This document shows, in pieces, positions 21,148-33,105 of a DNA stretch of 64,000 bases (the first letter of the stretch is position 1; the number at the start of each line of letters is the position of its first letter). The stretch comes from Carnegiea gigantea. Taxonomy: Eukaryota > Streptophyta > Magnoliopsida > Caryophyllales > Cactaceae. Below the pieces are notes generated by a model. The model was not told the DNA's origin and did no database searches. It worked only from the letters and a program-made list of their open reading frames with translations. Made by a program: the position numbers and the translations under genes. Location: positions 1 to 64,000 of the forward strand of contig JAKOGI010003105.1 of NCBI GenBank assembly GCA_029747015.1, in the 5' to 3' direction.

Positions 21148-24100
21148 ATGAGGAGAAGGAGAAAAACTGCTACAGCTGATTGTGTAGTAGAGTCTGAGTC
21201 TGATGGGGATGTATTGCTTGCTACTTCGTTAGCTACCACTTCTAGGAGAGGAGTGGATGATAATTGGGTTTTAGATTCTGGTTGCACGTTCCACATGTGT
21301 CCTCGTAGAGACTGGTTTGTAACTTATGTACCTGTGAAGTCTGGGGTTGTACTTATGGGCAACGATGCTGAATGCAAGGTTGCAGGGATAGGTACGGTTC
21401 AGATTAAAACCCATGATGGCACTATTAGAACTTTGTCTAAAGTGCATCACATTCTTGATATGACTCGTTATTTGATCTCTTTGGGTACTCTTGAGACTAA
21501 TGATTGCAGGATTGTTATGGAGAATGGTGTTCTAAAGGTAACTAAGGGAGCCATGGTGATGATGAAGGGACAGAGGCAGGGGAGTCTCTACATTCTGCAA
21601 GGAGCTACAGTTACAGGCGTAGCTGCAGTGGGTACAGCAGATGACACAAGGTTATGGCACATGAGGTTGGGCCATATGAGTGAGAAAGAGATGACCATTC
21701 TGGGGAAGAAAGGTTATCTTGGTAACGTCAGTACGGGTAAGTTAGATTTCTGTGATCATTGTGTTTTTGGGAAACAGAAAAAGGTGAGTTTCTCTAAAGC
21801 AACACACCGTACTCAGGGGACCCTAGATTATATCTATTCTGACCTGTGGGGTCCCTCAAAGGAACCTTCTTTTGGGGGTAAGCGTTACATGTTGACATTT
21901 GTTGATGATTTCTCACGTAAGGTTTGGGTTTACTTCTTAAGACATAAAAATGAGACCTTTTCTATGTTTAAGAAGTTTAAAGCTCTGGTTGAGAACCAGA
22001 CTGGGAGAAAGATCAAGAAACTCAGGACTGACAATGGCCTGGAGTTTGTTGAATCAGAGTTTGAGGAGTTCTGCACAGTAAATGGCATAGCCAGGCACAA
22101 GACTTTGGTTGGGAAACCACAGCAGAATGGGGTTGCAGAACGAATCAACAGAACACTCTTGGAGAAAGCACGGTGTATGCTTTCAAATGCTGGGCTTTGG
22201 GATCGCAAAGCATTCTGGGCTGAGGCCATCTCTACAGCCTGCTACTTGGTGAATCGTTTACCACATTCCTCCATTGACTTTCAGATTCCAGAAGAAATAT
22301 GGTCAGGTAATCCTGTTGACTATTCTAATCTTAAGATATTTGGATGTCCTGTATATGCCCATGTGAATGATGGGAAATTAGCCCCCAGGGCTATTAAATG
22401 CATGTTTATGGGATATGCTTCTGAATCCAAGGGGTATCGCATGTGGTGCCCTGAGTCTAAGAAAGTAATACAAAGTAGAGATGTTACTTTCAATGGGACT
22501 GTTATGTTGCCTTCTGGAAAGGATTCTGTTGTTCCTTCTACTGATGCAGGTAATCAAGAAGATACCACTATGGAGGTGGAGGTGGAGACCATTGCAGCTC
22601 AAGGTGGAGCTGCTGAGGAGCCTAATAGGGAAGCCCAGGTTACTGAGCCTGGGACTATCAGTTCTGATCAACCTCAGGTGGAGGTTGAGCATTCTATAGC
22701 TCGTGATCATCCTCGAAGGGAGATCAGGAGACTTGCCCGGTACAATGATGATGAGGGACTGATAGCATACGCACTTTCAATTACAGAGGAAGTGCCTGAA
22801 GGTGTTGAACCTTCAAACTACACTGAAGCGATCACCTGTCCGAGTTCACCTAATTGGATGCTGGCTATACAAGAAGAGATGGAAAGTCTGCAGAAGAACA
22901 GAACCTGGGAACTGTGTGACCTGCCTAAAGGCCGAAGAGCCTTAACTGCCAAGTGGATTTACAAGAAGAAAGAGGGAATTCCTGGGGTTGAGGATGCAAG
23001 ATGGAAGGCACGGTTGGTTGTTCGTGGATGCAACCAACGGGAAGGTATTGATTACAATAAGGTTTTCTCCCCTGTTGTTAGACATACCTCCATTCGATTA
23101 CTTCTTTCTTTTGTTACACTATTTGACTTGGAGTTGGAGCAGTTAGATGTAAAAACAGCCTTCCTGCATAGAGAGCTAGAAGAAGAGATTTACATGAGGC
23201 AGCCTGAAGGGTTCACTGTTCCTGGAAAGGAACATCTGGCGTGTAAGTTGAAGAAGTCCTTGTATGGACTCAAACAAGCTCCTAGGCAGTGGTATAAACG
23301 TTTTGATACGTTTATGATTGATAAAGGGTATAAACGCAGTAGATATGATAATTGTGTGTACTTCTGACAGTATGGTGATGGGACTTTTATATATCTATTG
23401 CTGTATGTTGATGATATGTTAATTGCCTCTAAAGATAAAAGTTTAATTAGCATGCTGAAATCTCAACTCAGTAAAGAGTTTGAGATGAAAGACTTGGGTG
23501 CAGCAAAGAAAATACTGGGCATGAAGATCCACAGGGATCGGAAGGGAGGTAAACTATACTTATCTCAAGAAAGGTACGTTGAGAAAGTACTGAGTAGATT
23601 CAACATGGGGGACTGCAAAGCAGTATCTACTCCACTTGCTGCACACTTTAGACTGTCTGCGGAATGCTGTCCGCAAACAGAGGAAGACATCAGTAAAATG
23701 TCTAAGGTACCTTATTCTAGTGCTGTAGGGAGCCTAATGTATGCTATGGTTTGCACTAGACCTGACTTATCACATGCTGTAAGTGTGGTAAGTAGATATA
23801 TGCACAATCCTAGGAAGGATCATTGGGAGGCTGTGAAATGGATCCTTCGATATCAGAAGGGTACTGCAGGGAAGGGGTTGGTGTTTAATAGAAACAAAGC
23901 TGTTACGTCTGATGTAACAGGCTTTGTTGACTCTGATTATGCTGGGGACTTGGATAGGAGGAGGTCCATATCTGGGTACATCTTTACCATGTGTGGGGGT
24001 GCTATCTCCTAGAGAGCATCACTGCAATCTATTGCAGCCTTGTCTACTACAGAGGCTGAATATATTGCTGAACTGAAAGGGTGAAGGAAGCTACCTGGCT

Positions 24101-24377
24101 GAGGGGACTGGTAATTGAACTTGGAGTACCACAATTTACCACTGTGGTATATTCTGACAGTCAGAGTGCCATACATCTGACCAAAAATGATGCCTATCAC
24201 TCGAAGACCAAGCATATCAATGTAAAGTACCACTATGTGCGAGACACGGTTGCTGTAGGAGAGATAGTAGTGAAAAAGGTGCACACTTCAGAAAATCCTG
24301 CTGACATGTTGACCAAGCCTCTACTTATAGCTAAGTTCGAGCACTGCTTGGACTTAGTAGGCATACACAGCCACTGA
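21148..24377 (+). pseudogene. Copia pol: protease, integrase, reverse transcriptase, RNase H
   Basis: Protease: WVLDSGCTFHM. Integrase: gag-pre-integrase LWHMRLGHMSEKE, then DDE residues D232 (YSDLWG), D295 (RTDNGLEF) and E331 (GVAERINRTL) of the frame from 21148, with the expected 35-residue D-E gap. RT: KWIYKKKEGIPG, LDVKTAFLHRELEEEIYM, SLYGLKQAPRQWY, YVDDMLIASKD. RNase [36 protein letters not shown]. Disabling changes: TGA at 23365 (probably from CGA) between CVYF and QYGDG; TAG at 24010 (probably from TGG); a frameshift near 24075, after which RNase H ends in another frame at 24377. The catalytic motifs are intact but the frame is not. Confidence 0.95.
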
Positions 24378-24465
24378 GGGCCCTGCGGGGCATAGCCCCA
24401 TAGGGGGCATCACCCTTTGGGGTGAGACGACGGCGACGGAAAGTTGAAGATTGGAGATTTTGGTC

Positions 24466-24477
24466 CAAGGTGGAGAT
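24466..24477 (+). promoter_or_regulatory. Polypurine tract of the TNT1-like element
   Basis: AAGGTGGAGAT immediately precedes the 3' LTR, where plus-strand synthesis would be primed. It is preceded by a short non-coding 3' region (24378-24465). Confidence 0.75.
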
Positions 24478-25082
24478 TGTTGGGTTTTATGGCCCAAAAT
24501 CTCGAGTATCGGCACGGGGAGCCCATGCTGCACAGACACGGGCGTGCCAAGACGAAGAGCCGAAGACGGAGCAAACAGCAAAGTGGCACGGGGGTGCCGT
24601 GCCACGTGGCACGGTCGTGCCATGTGGCACGGCCGGCCAATTTTTTGCCGCCTTGTTTTAGCGGCTAGGGTTTGGCGTTGAGGGTGTTTTCTCTGCGGCG
24701 GCTAGGGCTTTTCCAAGGGGGGGAAACCCTATTTTTCAGGCCCTATAAAAGGAGGGTCAGGCCTAGGTTCTAAAATACTTCAGTACTCATAAACACATTG
24801 AGAGGTAAAAGTAGTTTGCGAGAGATTACAATAGAGAGAGATTGTAAGTCTGCTCTTAGATCGAATCACTGAGGTGATTGTGATCGTGGTGTACTTTCCT
24901 GCTCATAGTGGATTGTTTTGGTGTTGTCGCCGTCCGTGGTTTTTCCCACATTGGGTTTTCCACGTTAAATTCCTGTTTCTTGTTCTCTTCCTACTATTCT
25001 GTTGTTTTGTTGATTGAATTTCTGATTTTCTATTACATCCTATCACTTCCGCTATACTGTTACTCTGATATTAATCCTAACA
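24478..25082 (+). repeat. 3' LTR of the TNT1-like Copia element (605 bp)
   Basis: Same sequence as the 5' LTR apart from scattered, mostly transition differences and the missing 31-bp palindromic repeat. It ends CCTAACA and is followed by ATATA. Confidence 0.95.
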
Positions 25083-25336
25083 ATATATATATCACTTTAT
25101 GGCAATAATACCCAATTAAGAAAAACAAATTCATGTGGTGGCTAGCTAGTTTGAAAATACTTGAAGTCTTAACACTAGCACATCTGACACAACTGTAATC
25201 CAATAAACCCCTTTTATTGTTAACTCTTGTTGGATCATCACTAAAACGACTCAACAGCCAAACAACAATAAGCGTTGATGAATGTAGGCATCAGTTGGAT
25301 GCAAAGGACCAATGTATATACAATTTACTCTATGGG

Positions 25337-25510
25337 TAATGTCTATCATATATATGAGAGTACGTACTCTCACTTGTCAATTGTACATATATTTTTTTAA
25401 TGTGTGTTTGTTATATAGATAAATTTTAATTTGTGACGCTGATGTGATTTATTGGAATATTTGCTCCTAAGAATATGATAAATGCTTTGTACTCTACATG
25501 TTAACCATTC
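25337..25510. repeat. Small repeat, second copy at 60310-60470
   Basis: TATCATATAT...GTACTCTCACTTGTCAATT...AATGTGTGTTTGTTATA...ATATTTGCTCCTAAGAATATGATA aligns with 60310-60470. It occupies different positions in units A and D, so these are probably independent insertions of a small element. Confidence 0.55.
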
Positions 25511-25881
25511 AAGAGAGCCATTATTTGACAAGTGAAGGTATTAACTTTTTAAGGAGTTTCGCATAATCTCGACTATTTCCAATTTATTGACTTGTGATTT
25601 GTTATATTGTGAAATTTCTCATAAATAATGCAAAAGTATTGGATGTTACTTGTTAGTTATAGAGCATAAATCACTTATAAAAGTTTGCTGGAAGAAATTG
25701 AGATTATAAGCAATAAGTTTAAAATGGGTTGTTGTGGGTTCTATTGTTGCCAGTTAACTATTATTAGATGAGCAATAAGTTTAAAATCTCTATTATTTAT
25801 ATATTTTTGCTTTGGTCTGTTTTTAGTAAAAGAAAAGTGTAAAAAATCTTCTTAATTATTTCTAATAAAATTTTCAACTAC

Positions 25882-27062
25882 GGGTGTGTTTGGTAGGGGG
25901 GAAATTATTTTCTCGAAAAATCATTTTCCATGGAAAATGATTTCCCAAGGAAAATAATTTTCCATCTACATTTTTTGCTGTTTGGTACAATAGAAAATCA
26001 TTTTCCTGAAAAATCATTTTCTGCTGTTTGGTAGAATGAAAAACCATTTTTCAATACCATAAGTCTCAAGTGTTGATACTAATAGGCTAAGCTAATAGAT
26101 AAACGGTTAATTTAGTTATCAAGCAGTGCTTACAAAGTCATCAAACAGTCACAAAATCATAATTCTCAACTGTTTGTTCTCCTTAGCCAAAAAAGGGGAG
26201 ACTTAAAAAAAAAAAAAGAGAAATATCACTTCATTCAATTGTTTTCGTTGAATTTTTCAAGCCAAATCTTTCTCAGTTTATCGCTCTTCGCTAGAAAGCC
26301 ATTTGCAAGGTTTTCACGCTTTACGAGGTAATCGAAAGCGCTACTTAAAAAGTCCTCTTCAAACTCTTTGGTTTTCATCACTTCTTGATAAAGAAGGTCG
26401 ACGTCGAGCTTGGTTTTCAATCTTCCACAAACCATTGCCTCCCTCAAATCAACCACCTCAAATGTACACCCAAACCAGCCACAACTTTCAAATTCAAGCA
26501 AAATTTAACATACCATACAGAGAAAAATGAGAAATTTCAGTTGAATAACAATATATATAACGCAATAGACAAAAAAATTGGTAATTTTCTGTTCCATCAA
26601 CAAACAAAAGTCATTAATGGTGAGAGCCAAAACTTCCAAATTCAAGAAATTTTCAGCTAAATTCAGAGAAATTAAAACCCTAGATCTAAAAGCTTACCTG
26701 GAAAATTGAATTTGAATACAGTGGCAAGAGTGTTTGGGTTGAGACTAGAATACAACGGCGAGAGTGCTTCAACCAGCTTCCAACAATGGCAAGAGCCAAA
26801 ACTTCCAAATTCAAGAGAAGGAATAAGGCTTTCGAACGTTGCTGAAGTTTTCCTGAAATTGAACAGAAGTTAAAGAAGTAGAGCTGTTTTCGAGCCCCAG
26901 GAAAATGATTTTACGGCCATTTTCACGGGAAAACATTTTCCTTCTCAGGAGGTAAAATCATTTTCCCCTGAAAATGATTTTTCCCTATGCTTTTTACCAA
27001 ACAATGTAAAATAGGAAAATCATTTTTTGAGAAAATGATTTCACCCCCTACCAGACACACCT
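25882..27062. mobile_element. MITE of about 1.2 kb carrying a gene-like insert
   Basis: The left end GGGTGTGTTTGGTAGGGGG pairs with the right end (opposite strand AGGTGTGTCTGGTAGGGGG). Subterminal AAAATCATTTTC/GAAAATGATTT motifs are repeated in both orientations. It sits in unit A where unit D has only TTTTCAACTACATTTTGATAACATGATGG-type sequence (59110-59145). The central part, 26220-26880, looks transcribed-gene-like on the minus strand and lacks the subterminal motifs, suggesting a Pack-MITE. The target duplication is not resolved. Confidence 0.75.
26235..26501 (-). pseudogene. Unrecognised captured coding fragment (88 codons)
   Basis: The minus-strand frame begins MLEFESCGWFGCTFEVVD and ends LAKSDKLRKIWLEKFNENN. 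Its composition is unlike the AT-rich surroundings: charged, with Leu/Phe spacing typical of an amphipathic helical domain (EFEEDFLSSAFDYLVKRENL). Upstream on the minus strand are a splice-donor-like CAG/GTAAGC (near 26698) and a leader-like TTAGATCTAGGGTTTTAA. I infer a captured exon and first intron of a host gene. I do not recognise the family and claim no function. Confidence 0.4.
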
Positions 27063-27205
27063 GGACATGATGGATCAAATACTTATACTACCCAAGTAGT
27101 CAACCACCCTGTTGAGGTTACTTTAGTCACCTATTTATGATTTCCTTGATAAACTTTTAAAGGCAGAAAAAGGGGTTGGCTGGTTGGGGGAAGGGATATA
27201 AATGG

Positions 27206-28672
27206 GTAATTTGTTCGTCACATCCCAGACATGACGGCTTCAAATCTCAGCTTCTCAGCGTTATTTAGCTAGATTAGTTTTCAATTTTTCATAGTAGGAG
27301 GCTGAGTATTATTGCGTCATATACTTATATTGGTCTACTTTCGTGTATTTCGCTAGCTTTCGTTGTTTAAGGTTGTTGTTCATTTGTATTTTGGCCTTAA
27401 GCTTGGTGTAACTGAGCCGAATTGAGACTAGACTTGGCTTGAACCTCGCCGAGCCTCTCGGACTCGAGTTCAAATACACATTGTTCAACTCGAAGCTTAG
27501 GTTGACTTGGCTCGGAATTCTTTGTATTTGTTTGTTTCTGTGTTAAAGTTTCCAATTGAGGGCTACAATCTAAGCTCAATTTAAGTATTTTGAGTTAGGT
27601 TCATCTACAACAAAAAAAAAAAAAAGGATAGATTTTTGTGTTTGACTAAGGAATTAAGGATTAAAATAAAATTTTTTTGATCCTAATCGTAAATTAATAC
27701 TCACGACACAAGCACATAAGGGCCAAAAAAAAACTAATTGAACTAAATCAAGTGGAGGGAGTTGACCTTTACTCAAACTTGGCTGACTGTGACACAATTC
27801 CTAACTAAACTTTGATCTAGCTAATCTCAAGGCCTAGTGAGCCGGCTCAATTTCATTATAGCCTTACCTTCAGTTATTGCCTTGCTAATCGGGGGTGAGG
27901 GGAGTAGTGGTTTGAAAATATCTCCTCTTGTGTTCTTCAATAATAGAAGACTATCATAATAAATTTCCTAAACGTACTTAGTCCTTGTATATGAGTATGA
28001 TTTTTGTTATTCGAGAATTTAATATAGGAATATAAGCAATTGTTCTCCTTTCTTAGGTGCAGTCTCGATGTACCCGAACACCTTCATTGTGCTGAATTTT
28101 GAAAATTTTTCTTTTTGTGTTGTTCAATAATAGACTATCATAATAAATTTCCTAAATATGTGGTCCTTTTATACGAGTATAATTTTTTTTTCCTTCAGCA
28201 ATTTAATATAGAACTGCAAGCAATTTTTCTCCTTCCTTGGGTGCACTCCCAATATAACCCCAACACCTTGCATGGTCCTTCACTTCAGCTATCCATTATA
28301 TATAATAACATCTAATTATTCTGTTCAAGAATAATCTCAACTAAAATACTAACCGAATAATTAGAGGTGATTTGTCACTTTAATGTGATTGGGCTCTAAT
28401 ATAAACGTAGATGTTTGTATATAGTAGTGTCTTTCCTATCATGAAATTTTATTCAATATACATGAGGCTACTTAAATTTGAACTTAAAATCACTGTGACC
28501 TACTAAAGCTCTAAAACCATAAATATTTAAAAATTATCTCAACAAGAAAACTTAAACCTGTTTTTGAAAAGCTTAGACTTTTCTTTTAATTTGGGGAGTT
28601 GATGTGCCGTGTTTTGCAAACACTTTTTTGAATAGATTTTGTACCCAAAAAAAACTGTTTCCGTCAACCAAA
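27206..28672 (+). repeat. Duplicated unit, copy B/C, left half (B)
   Basis: It starts at the tandem junction with copy A (TTTGTTCGTCACATCCCAGACATG) and repeats the unit through AAACACTTTTTTGAATAGATT and TCAACCAAAC. There it stops. The unit continues at 36368 with AACCGAACAACTCTTTAATATG. A 7.7-kb block splits the unit at this point, with AACCAAAC / AACCGAAC on its two sides. Confidence 0.8.
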
Positions 28673-28976
28673 CGAATGTTTTTCCCTGATAATTATATGG
28701 CCTTCCAAGAGGGAACGCTGAATACTGCCAAAGGCAAGAGCACAAAGACAAAAGTAAAAATCACAGAAAGGCTTAACACAAGCAAACAATCAAAAGTACA
28801 ACAACTCACACATATGCCTGCCAAAGCTTTGCTTTTTCATTCAATTCCATCATCTGTCACCCAAAAATGATCTGAAATTCTGGCAAGATGTCTCTTGTAT
28901 GCTTCTGAACTTGGATTTGGATATGATATTCAACCAACAAGCAATCCAAAATAGTAGCCATAAAATAGTATCCATA
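28673..28976. other. Left part of the block that splits unit B/C
   Basis: Not unit sequence. It rejoins 35412 on removal of the hAT element: ATCCATA + GTAATAAC + GCCAAATTTC. The plus-strand frame 28604-28870 is open but not recognisable. I treat it as unexplained sequence, possibly the non-coding end of the fragment at 36104-36365. Confidence 0.4.
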
Positions 28977-29439
28977 GTAATAACTAGACCTGTCAGTTCA
29001 GACAGGCGGGTTAAATACGGGTTGAGTGTATTTGAATTTGGATAAAATATGAGTCAGGTGTATTTAAAGTTCAGGTAAAATACGGACGGGTGTATTTTAG
29101 TTTTACGGATTTCGGGTTAACCCAACAGATTTAGGGCGCCTTTTTAGTGAGTTATTTTTCTTTTGTCAAAATCAAAATCTTGACATATTTATTACATAAA
29201 ATTATCTATATTTAATGAACAAGCATTCTAATTATAATTTCTAAAAGAATATAAGAAATATTCAAACTTTTCGATATGATATATGAATGCCATATACCAG
29301 TGGACAATAAGTCACATTTGAGTGGGTTGCTTCGTATATGAAAATATTAATTATAGGTCGAGTCATTCATGGGTCGGCCCATCTAAAGCATAATAACGAG
29401 TTGGAGCGGTTCGACTATTAATAACCCAATTAATGATTC

Positions 29440-30405
29440 TGTTGGCCCGATTTTAGCTAATTAGATCACCTTAAAGGGGGTATAAATAGAGTGATGATCA
29501 AAGTCTCAAAATAATCAAAATAGAAATGCGGAAAGTAAATATGGACAAGACATGAATAATTTTTAACGAGGTTAGCCTAAACTAGGTTTAGTCCCCACCT
29601 AGAGTTCCTTCACTCTAGGATTAACCCAATTTTATTAGGAGGGATTGCACAACTTTAGAGTACACCTACTCTAATTTTCAAGCTACAAGTTGATCCTTCA
29701 ACAAGTCAGTGGTAAAGTTGACCCTTCAACTCTATAATCCCACCCTACTTACAATTTGAACAATGCAAGTTGAATAAATATAAAGCAAGTTAAAGTGCAA
29801 TGTATGCAAGTGAGTATTAAGTATGACAATTGTTTGTGCTCTCTTTCTTGTGTTTCTCAGCTACAAAGTCTTTCCTTTTTATAACAAAAAGAGTTGAAGT
29901 AACCCTTACTTTCAAATATGGAAGGAAAATCTTCAGTTGATCTTCAAGCCCTTGGAATCTAGTTTCAAGGCCCTGAACTGCAATTAATTTTGATTAACAT
30001 CTCCAAATCTTTAACGGCTACCTCGTTGATTTCTTGCAACGGCTAGTTGTTGCTAAAAATTTGTTAGTGCTATTTTTAGGCCAAGCAACAAGTAGAATTG
30101 AATTTCAAAAGATATGGTCATATTTAGAGATTTATAATCTCATATTCAAATTTCAATCATATAATATAATATCATAAAGATTATATATTCAAATTTGGAT
30201 ATTAAACAATCTTAAAGATATTGTGACACCTTATATAAAATCAATTAAGTAATATTAATATTCCAACATCTACTTCACATTTAAACAATAATAATTATAA
30301 AGATAATTCAAATATAACATGATCAATCTGTCAATTGATTAATCTTTTTTTGTCTTTCACCAGAATATATTAAAAAACTCAATGTGAGTTTTAAAAAAGA
30401 TAACA
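29440..30405 (-). repeat. 3' LTR of the minus-strand Copia (966 bp)
   Basis: The minus strand reads TGTTATC ... GGGCCAACA. Directly upstream on the minus strand is AAAAAGGGGGAGAT, the polypurine tract (30406-30419). It aligns with 33106-34056 with frequent substitutions and some small indels, more diverged than the LTRs at 19264/24478. Confidence 0.92.
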
Positions 30406-30419
30406 ATCTCCCCCTTTTT
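30406..30419 (-). promoter_or_regulatory. Polypurine tract (minus strand)
   Basis: AAAAAGGGGGAGAT next to the LTR start TGTTATC. Further GGGGGAG copies occur at about 30498, 30617 and 30757, an uncommon series of polypurine tracts. Confidence 0.7.
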
Positions 30420-30883
30420 GATGAATGATAAAATCCAATAAAATAACATATCCATACAATTATGAATGACACACCATGAAAAGTTTTCCAAATACTTCTC
30501 CCCCTTTTTGTATTTTATCAAAAAGGTAGCATAAGAGGAGAAAGAAAAACGAAGCATAAAAATTATGACAAACACATATAACTCCCTTTTAACAAATCAA
30601 TGATACATAAAGATGCTCCCCCTCAATTTATGACATTCATAAAGAATATAAGGGTTTAAACACTAACATTTTGATCAATTATATACTCTAATATGCATGC
30701 ATTGACTTGATATTCTCATAAGTATTGCAAGGGATCAACATATTAATATAAGAATTCTCCCCCTTCAAGAATAAATCAAGATTATAGTAGAATAATCAAG
30801 TGATATAACTCTTCTCTTATAGAAAGAGGCAAGATTATGCATGCAAGTGCTAGGGAGCATAACATTATGAACAAATATATGGA

Positions 30884-31473
30884 GATCATAGTAGTGATGG
30901 GAGTTACACCCGAACCCGAAAAATCCGTCCTGAACCCGCCCCAGTTATAGCAGGTATGGGTACGAAAACTTATAAAAAAAATGGGTATGGGGCGGGTATG
31001 GGTATTGCGTTTGAAAATGGGTATAGGTATGGGTATGAATTCTTAAAACCTGTACCCGATTATATACCCGATTTGCTAATAAAAACCGACCAAAATATGA
31101 TAAAATTCGAAAATAAATATTTGGCATGAAACTCTAAGTGTGTAATGATTATTTATGAATAAATGAAAAATTAAAATTTTTTTTTTACATTTTTAACTTT
31201 CGTGAGTTTATCTGACATGAATTTTAGTAGCGTCACTTGAAATTGCCGATCAAATATACCGTATATGTAAATATGGGTTGAATATGGGTGACACTTTGTG
31301 TACTCTATGTATACCGAAATAAAACCCGTAAACCCGAAAAATCCGATGGTTATGGGTATGGGTACAACCATCCAAAACCCAATGGGAATGAGTATGACTT
31401 TTAAAAATGGGCATGGGTGTGGATATAGGTCAACCCGCCCCGAACCTGCCCCATGCCCATCCCTAGATCATAG
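30884..31473. mobile_element. hAT MITE inside the Copia element, perfect 8-bp duplication
   Basis: The element is 30892-31465. Ends TAGTGATGGG and (opposite strand) TAGGGATGGG, flanked by GATCATAG (30884-30891, 31466-31473). Subterminal GGGTATGGG / AACCCG motifs are abundant in both orientations. No coding capacity. Confidence 0.93.
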
Positions 31474-32029
31474 ACAACATATCATTTATATATAAAGATA
31501 ATAACATATAATGGCATAAGATATGCCGCAATATTAATCATGCTCAACTTCCAAAGCAAATTAAAATTCAAAAATTTGACAATCAAAATTTCTCAAATTG
31601 GAAATAAATCATGCAAAGATAACATCACCTTCCATTTGGTAAGAATTCAAATTTTGATTTCTATTCTTGTTGTTGAAATAGAAATTCAAGCCCTTGATTC
31701 AGTCACACCAAAATTTTCAGTTTCCGCCTACAGTTCAAGACCTTGAACTATATTTCAGGACCTTGAAATCTGGGCACTAAACTGATTACCTATTATTTCA
31801 ACCTCTTTGGATCATAAAACAATTTCCATCAGTACTTCAACACTTCATGTGCATCCAATTTCACAATTTCATGTTTTATTCTCATGTGGATGCAAAATGC
31901 CCTATAAAACAAATTTATACCTTTCTCAAAACATATTTAAAAAATTTAGCTCCACAATCGTAATTATGCACCATTGTATATGACTTTGTTACTTTTGGTA
32001 TCTAAATTTGTTTGCCACTAGGATCATTT

Positions 32030-33049
32030 CTATTCATACGACAATGAGTTGAAATATGTCCTATTTTACAACAATAATTGTAAGTAATAGAAGTCTTACT
32101 TTTATAGTAAGTCGATTTAACAAAGAAGTTTTTATAACACTTCTTTTTATTGAGCAGATTAAAACCGATTCTTGCTTTGTTAAACGACGCTTTTTGTGTA
32201 CTAAGAATTTTATTTAAATTCTCTTCTCCTTTTGAAAATTTTCAGACAATTTTTTCAAGAGTGGTAGACTTCACTTGAAGCCATCTTTTTCTTTCTCAAG
32301 AAGGACAACTTTCTCATGAAAACTTTTTAAATCATTACACACTAAATCATTTGATTTTTGAAATTCAACATTTTCTTGAGATAATTCAAAATTCTTTTTC
32401 TTCAAATCTTTAATTTTAGACATGTGTCCTTCTTGATGTTTAATATAATAAAGTAAGACTTTTATTAATTTACGTTTAGAATAATTATGAAGACAATCAT
32501 ATACTCATCCGGAACATCATATTCCATTTCCTCATCTTCTTCTTCATCATCACTTGTGCTTTCATCATCATCATTATTGTCTCTTGCATCTTGATCTCTA
32601 ACTTCTTTATTTACCATTAGATAAAAATGAGTAATCTCTTTTTGGTCATTCAAGTTACTAAGCATATTGTCCCTTCTTGAGGAGTCGAGATTTTCTTGGC
32701 TTTTATCTTCGTATAGTAATATAAGCTTTTTTCAAAGATCTTTAGCTGTCTCATAATAGCAAACATGATTAAATATTTCATCATTTAGAGTACATTGCAA
32801 AATATATAAAACTCTAGAATTTTTCTTGAGCATCTCATAACCATCTTGGGTGTATCCACTCTTTGACTTGTTGGCAATGCTTCCATCATTTTTTGTCCAA
32901 TTTGGTATACAAGGACCATTCGAAATGATGTCCCAAAAATCAACATCAATAGATCTAATAAATGACTTCACCCTGCACTTCCAAAGAGAAAAATTAGTTC
33001 CATCAAATATTGGAGGATAATTTATAGAAGCCTTTAATAAACTAGCCAT
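32030..33049 (-). pseudogene. Copia gag remnant (UBN2, acidic, coiled-coil, zinc knuckle)
   Basis: It starts at 33049: MASLLKASINYPPIFDGTNF, then SLWKCRVKSFIRSIDVDFWD, typical DUF4219/UBN2 gag, to about 32732. After frame breaks come an acidic run (32465-32665: NDDDESTSDDEEEDEEME), a charged coiled-coil-like stretch (about 32230-32460), KASFNKARIGFN, and a knuckle YNYCCKIGHISTHC near 32032-32075 whose first Cys is Tyr. This order is typical of SIRE-like gag proteins. No pol follows. Confidence 0.85.
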
Positions 33050-33087
33050 GGATTTAGCTACAAACGGTCAAGTCTTAAAATAATAGC

Positions 33088-33105
33088 TCCTGCTCTGATA
33101 CCAAG
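33088..33105 (-). promoter_or_regulatory. Primer-binding site (minus strand)
   Basis: The minus strand reads TTGGTATCAGAGCAGGAGC immediately after the 5' LTR end GCCAACA, matching the initiator Met-tRNA 3' end. Confidence 0.85.

Larger units (their letters stand above)
19259..25087 (+). mobile_element. Copia retrotransposon (TNT1/Tork-like), complete structure, dead ORFs
   Basis: The element is 19264-25082, flanked by the 5-bp duplication ATATA (19259-19263, 25083-25087). The LTRs begin TGTTGGGTTTTATGG and end CCTAACA. Order: 5' LTR, a TRIM-derived leader, a second primer-binding site, gag, protease-integrase-RT-RNase H, polypurine tract (AAGGTGGAGAT), 3' LTR. Unit C has the empty site (GATAATATGTCACTTCATAG near 36890). 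The LTRs differ by about 15 substitutions by eye plus one 31-bp length difference, making this the youngest large insertion here. Confidence 0.96.
17380..27205 (+). repeat. Duplicated unit, copy A (with two insertions)
   Basis: From CCAGACATGACGGCTTC this copy parallels B (27206 on) and D (53005 on): the GCTTGGCTTGG-rich stretch, the TCAATAATAGACTATCATAA block, AAACACTTTTTTGAATAGATT, ATTAATATAATTGACTA, and TTTGACAAGTGAAGGTATTA. It is interrupted by Copia at 19264-25082 and a MITE at 25882-27062, and ends with GGGATATAAATGGGTA, directly adjoining copy B. No protein-coding content is recognised, so the nature of the unit is unknown. Confidence 0.85.
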
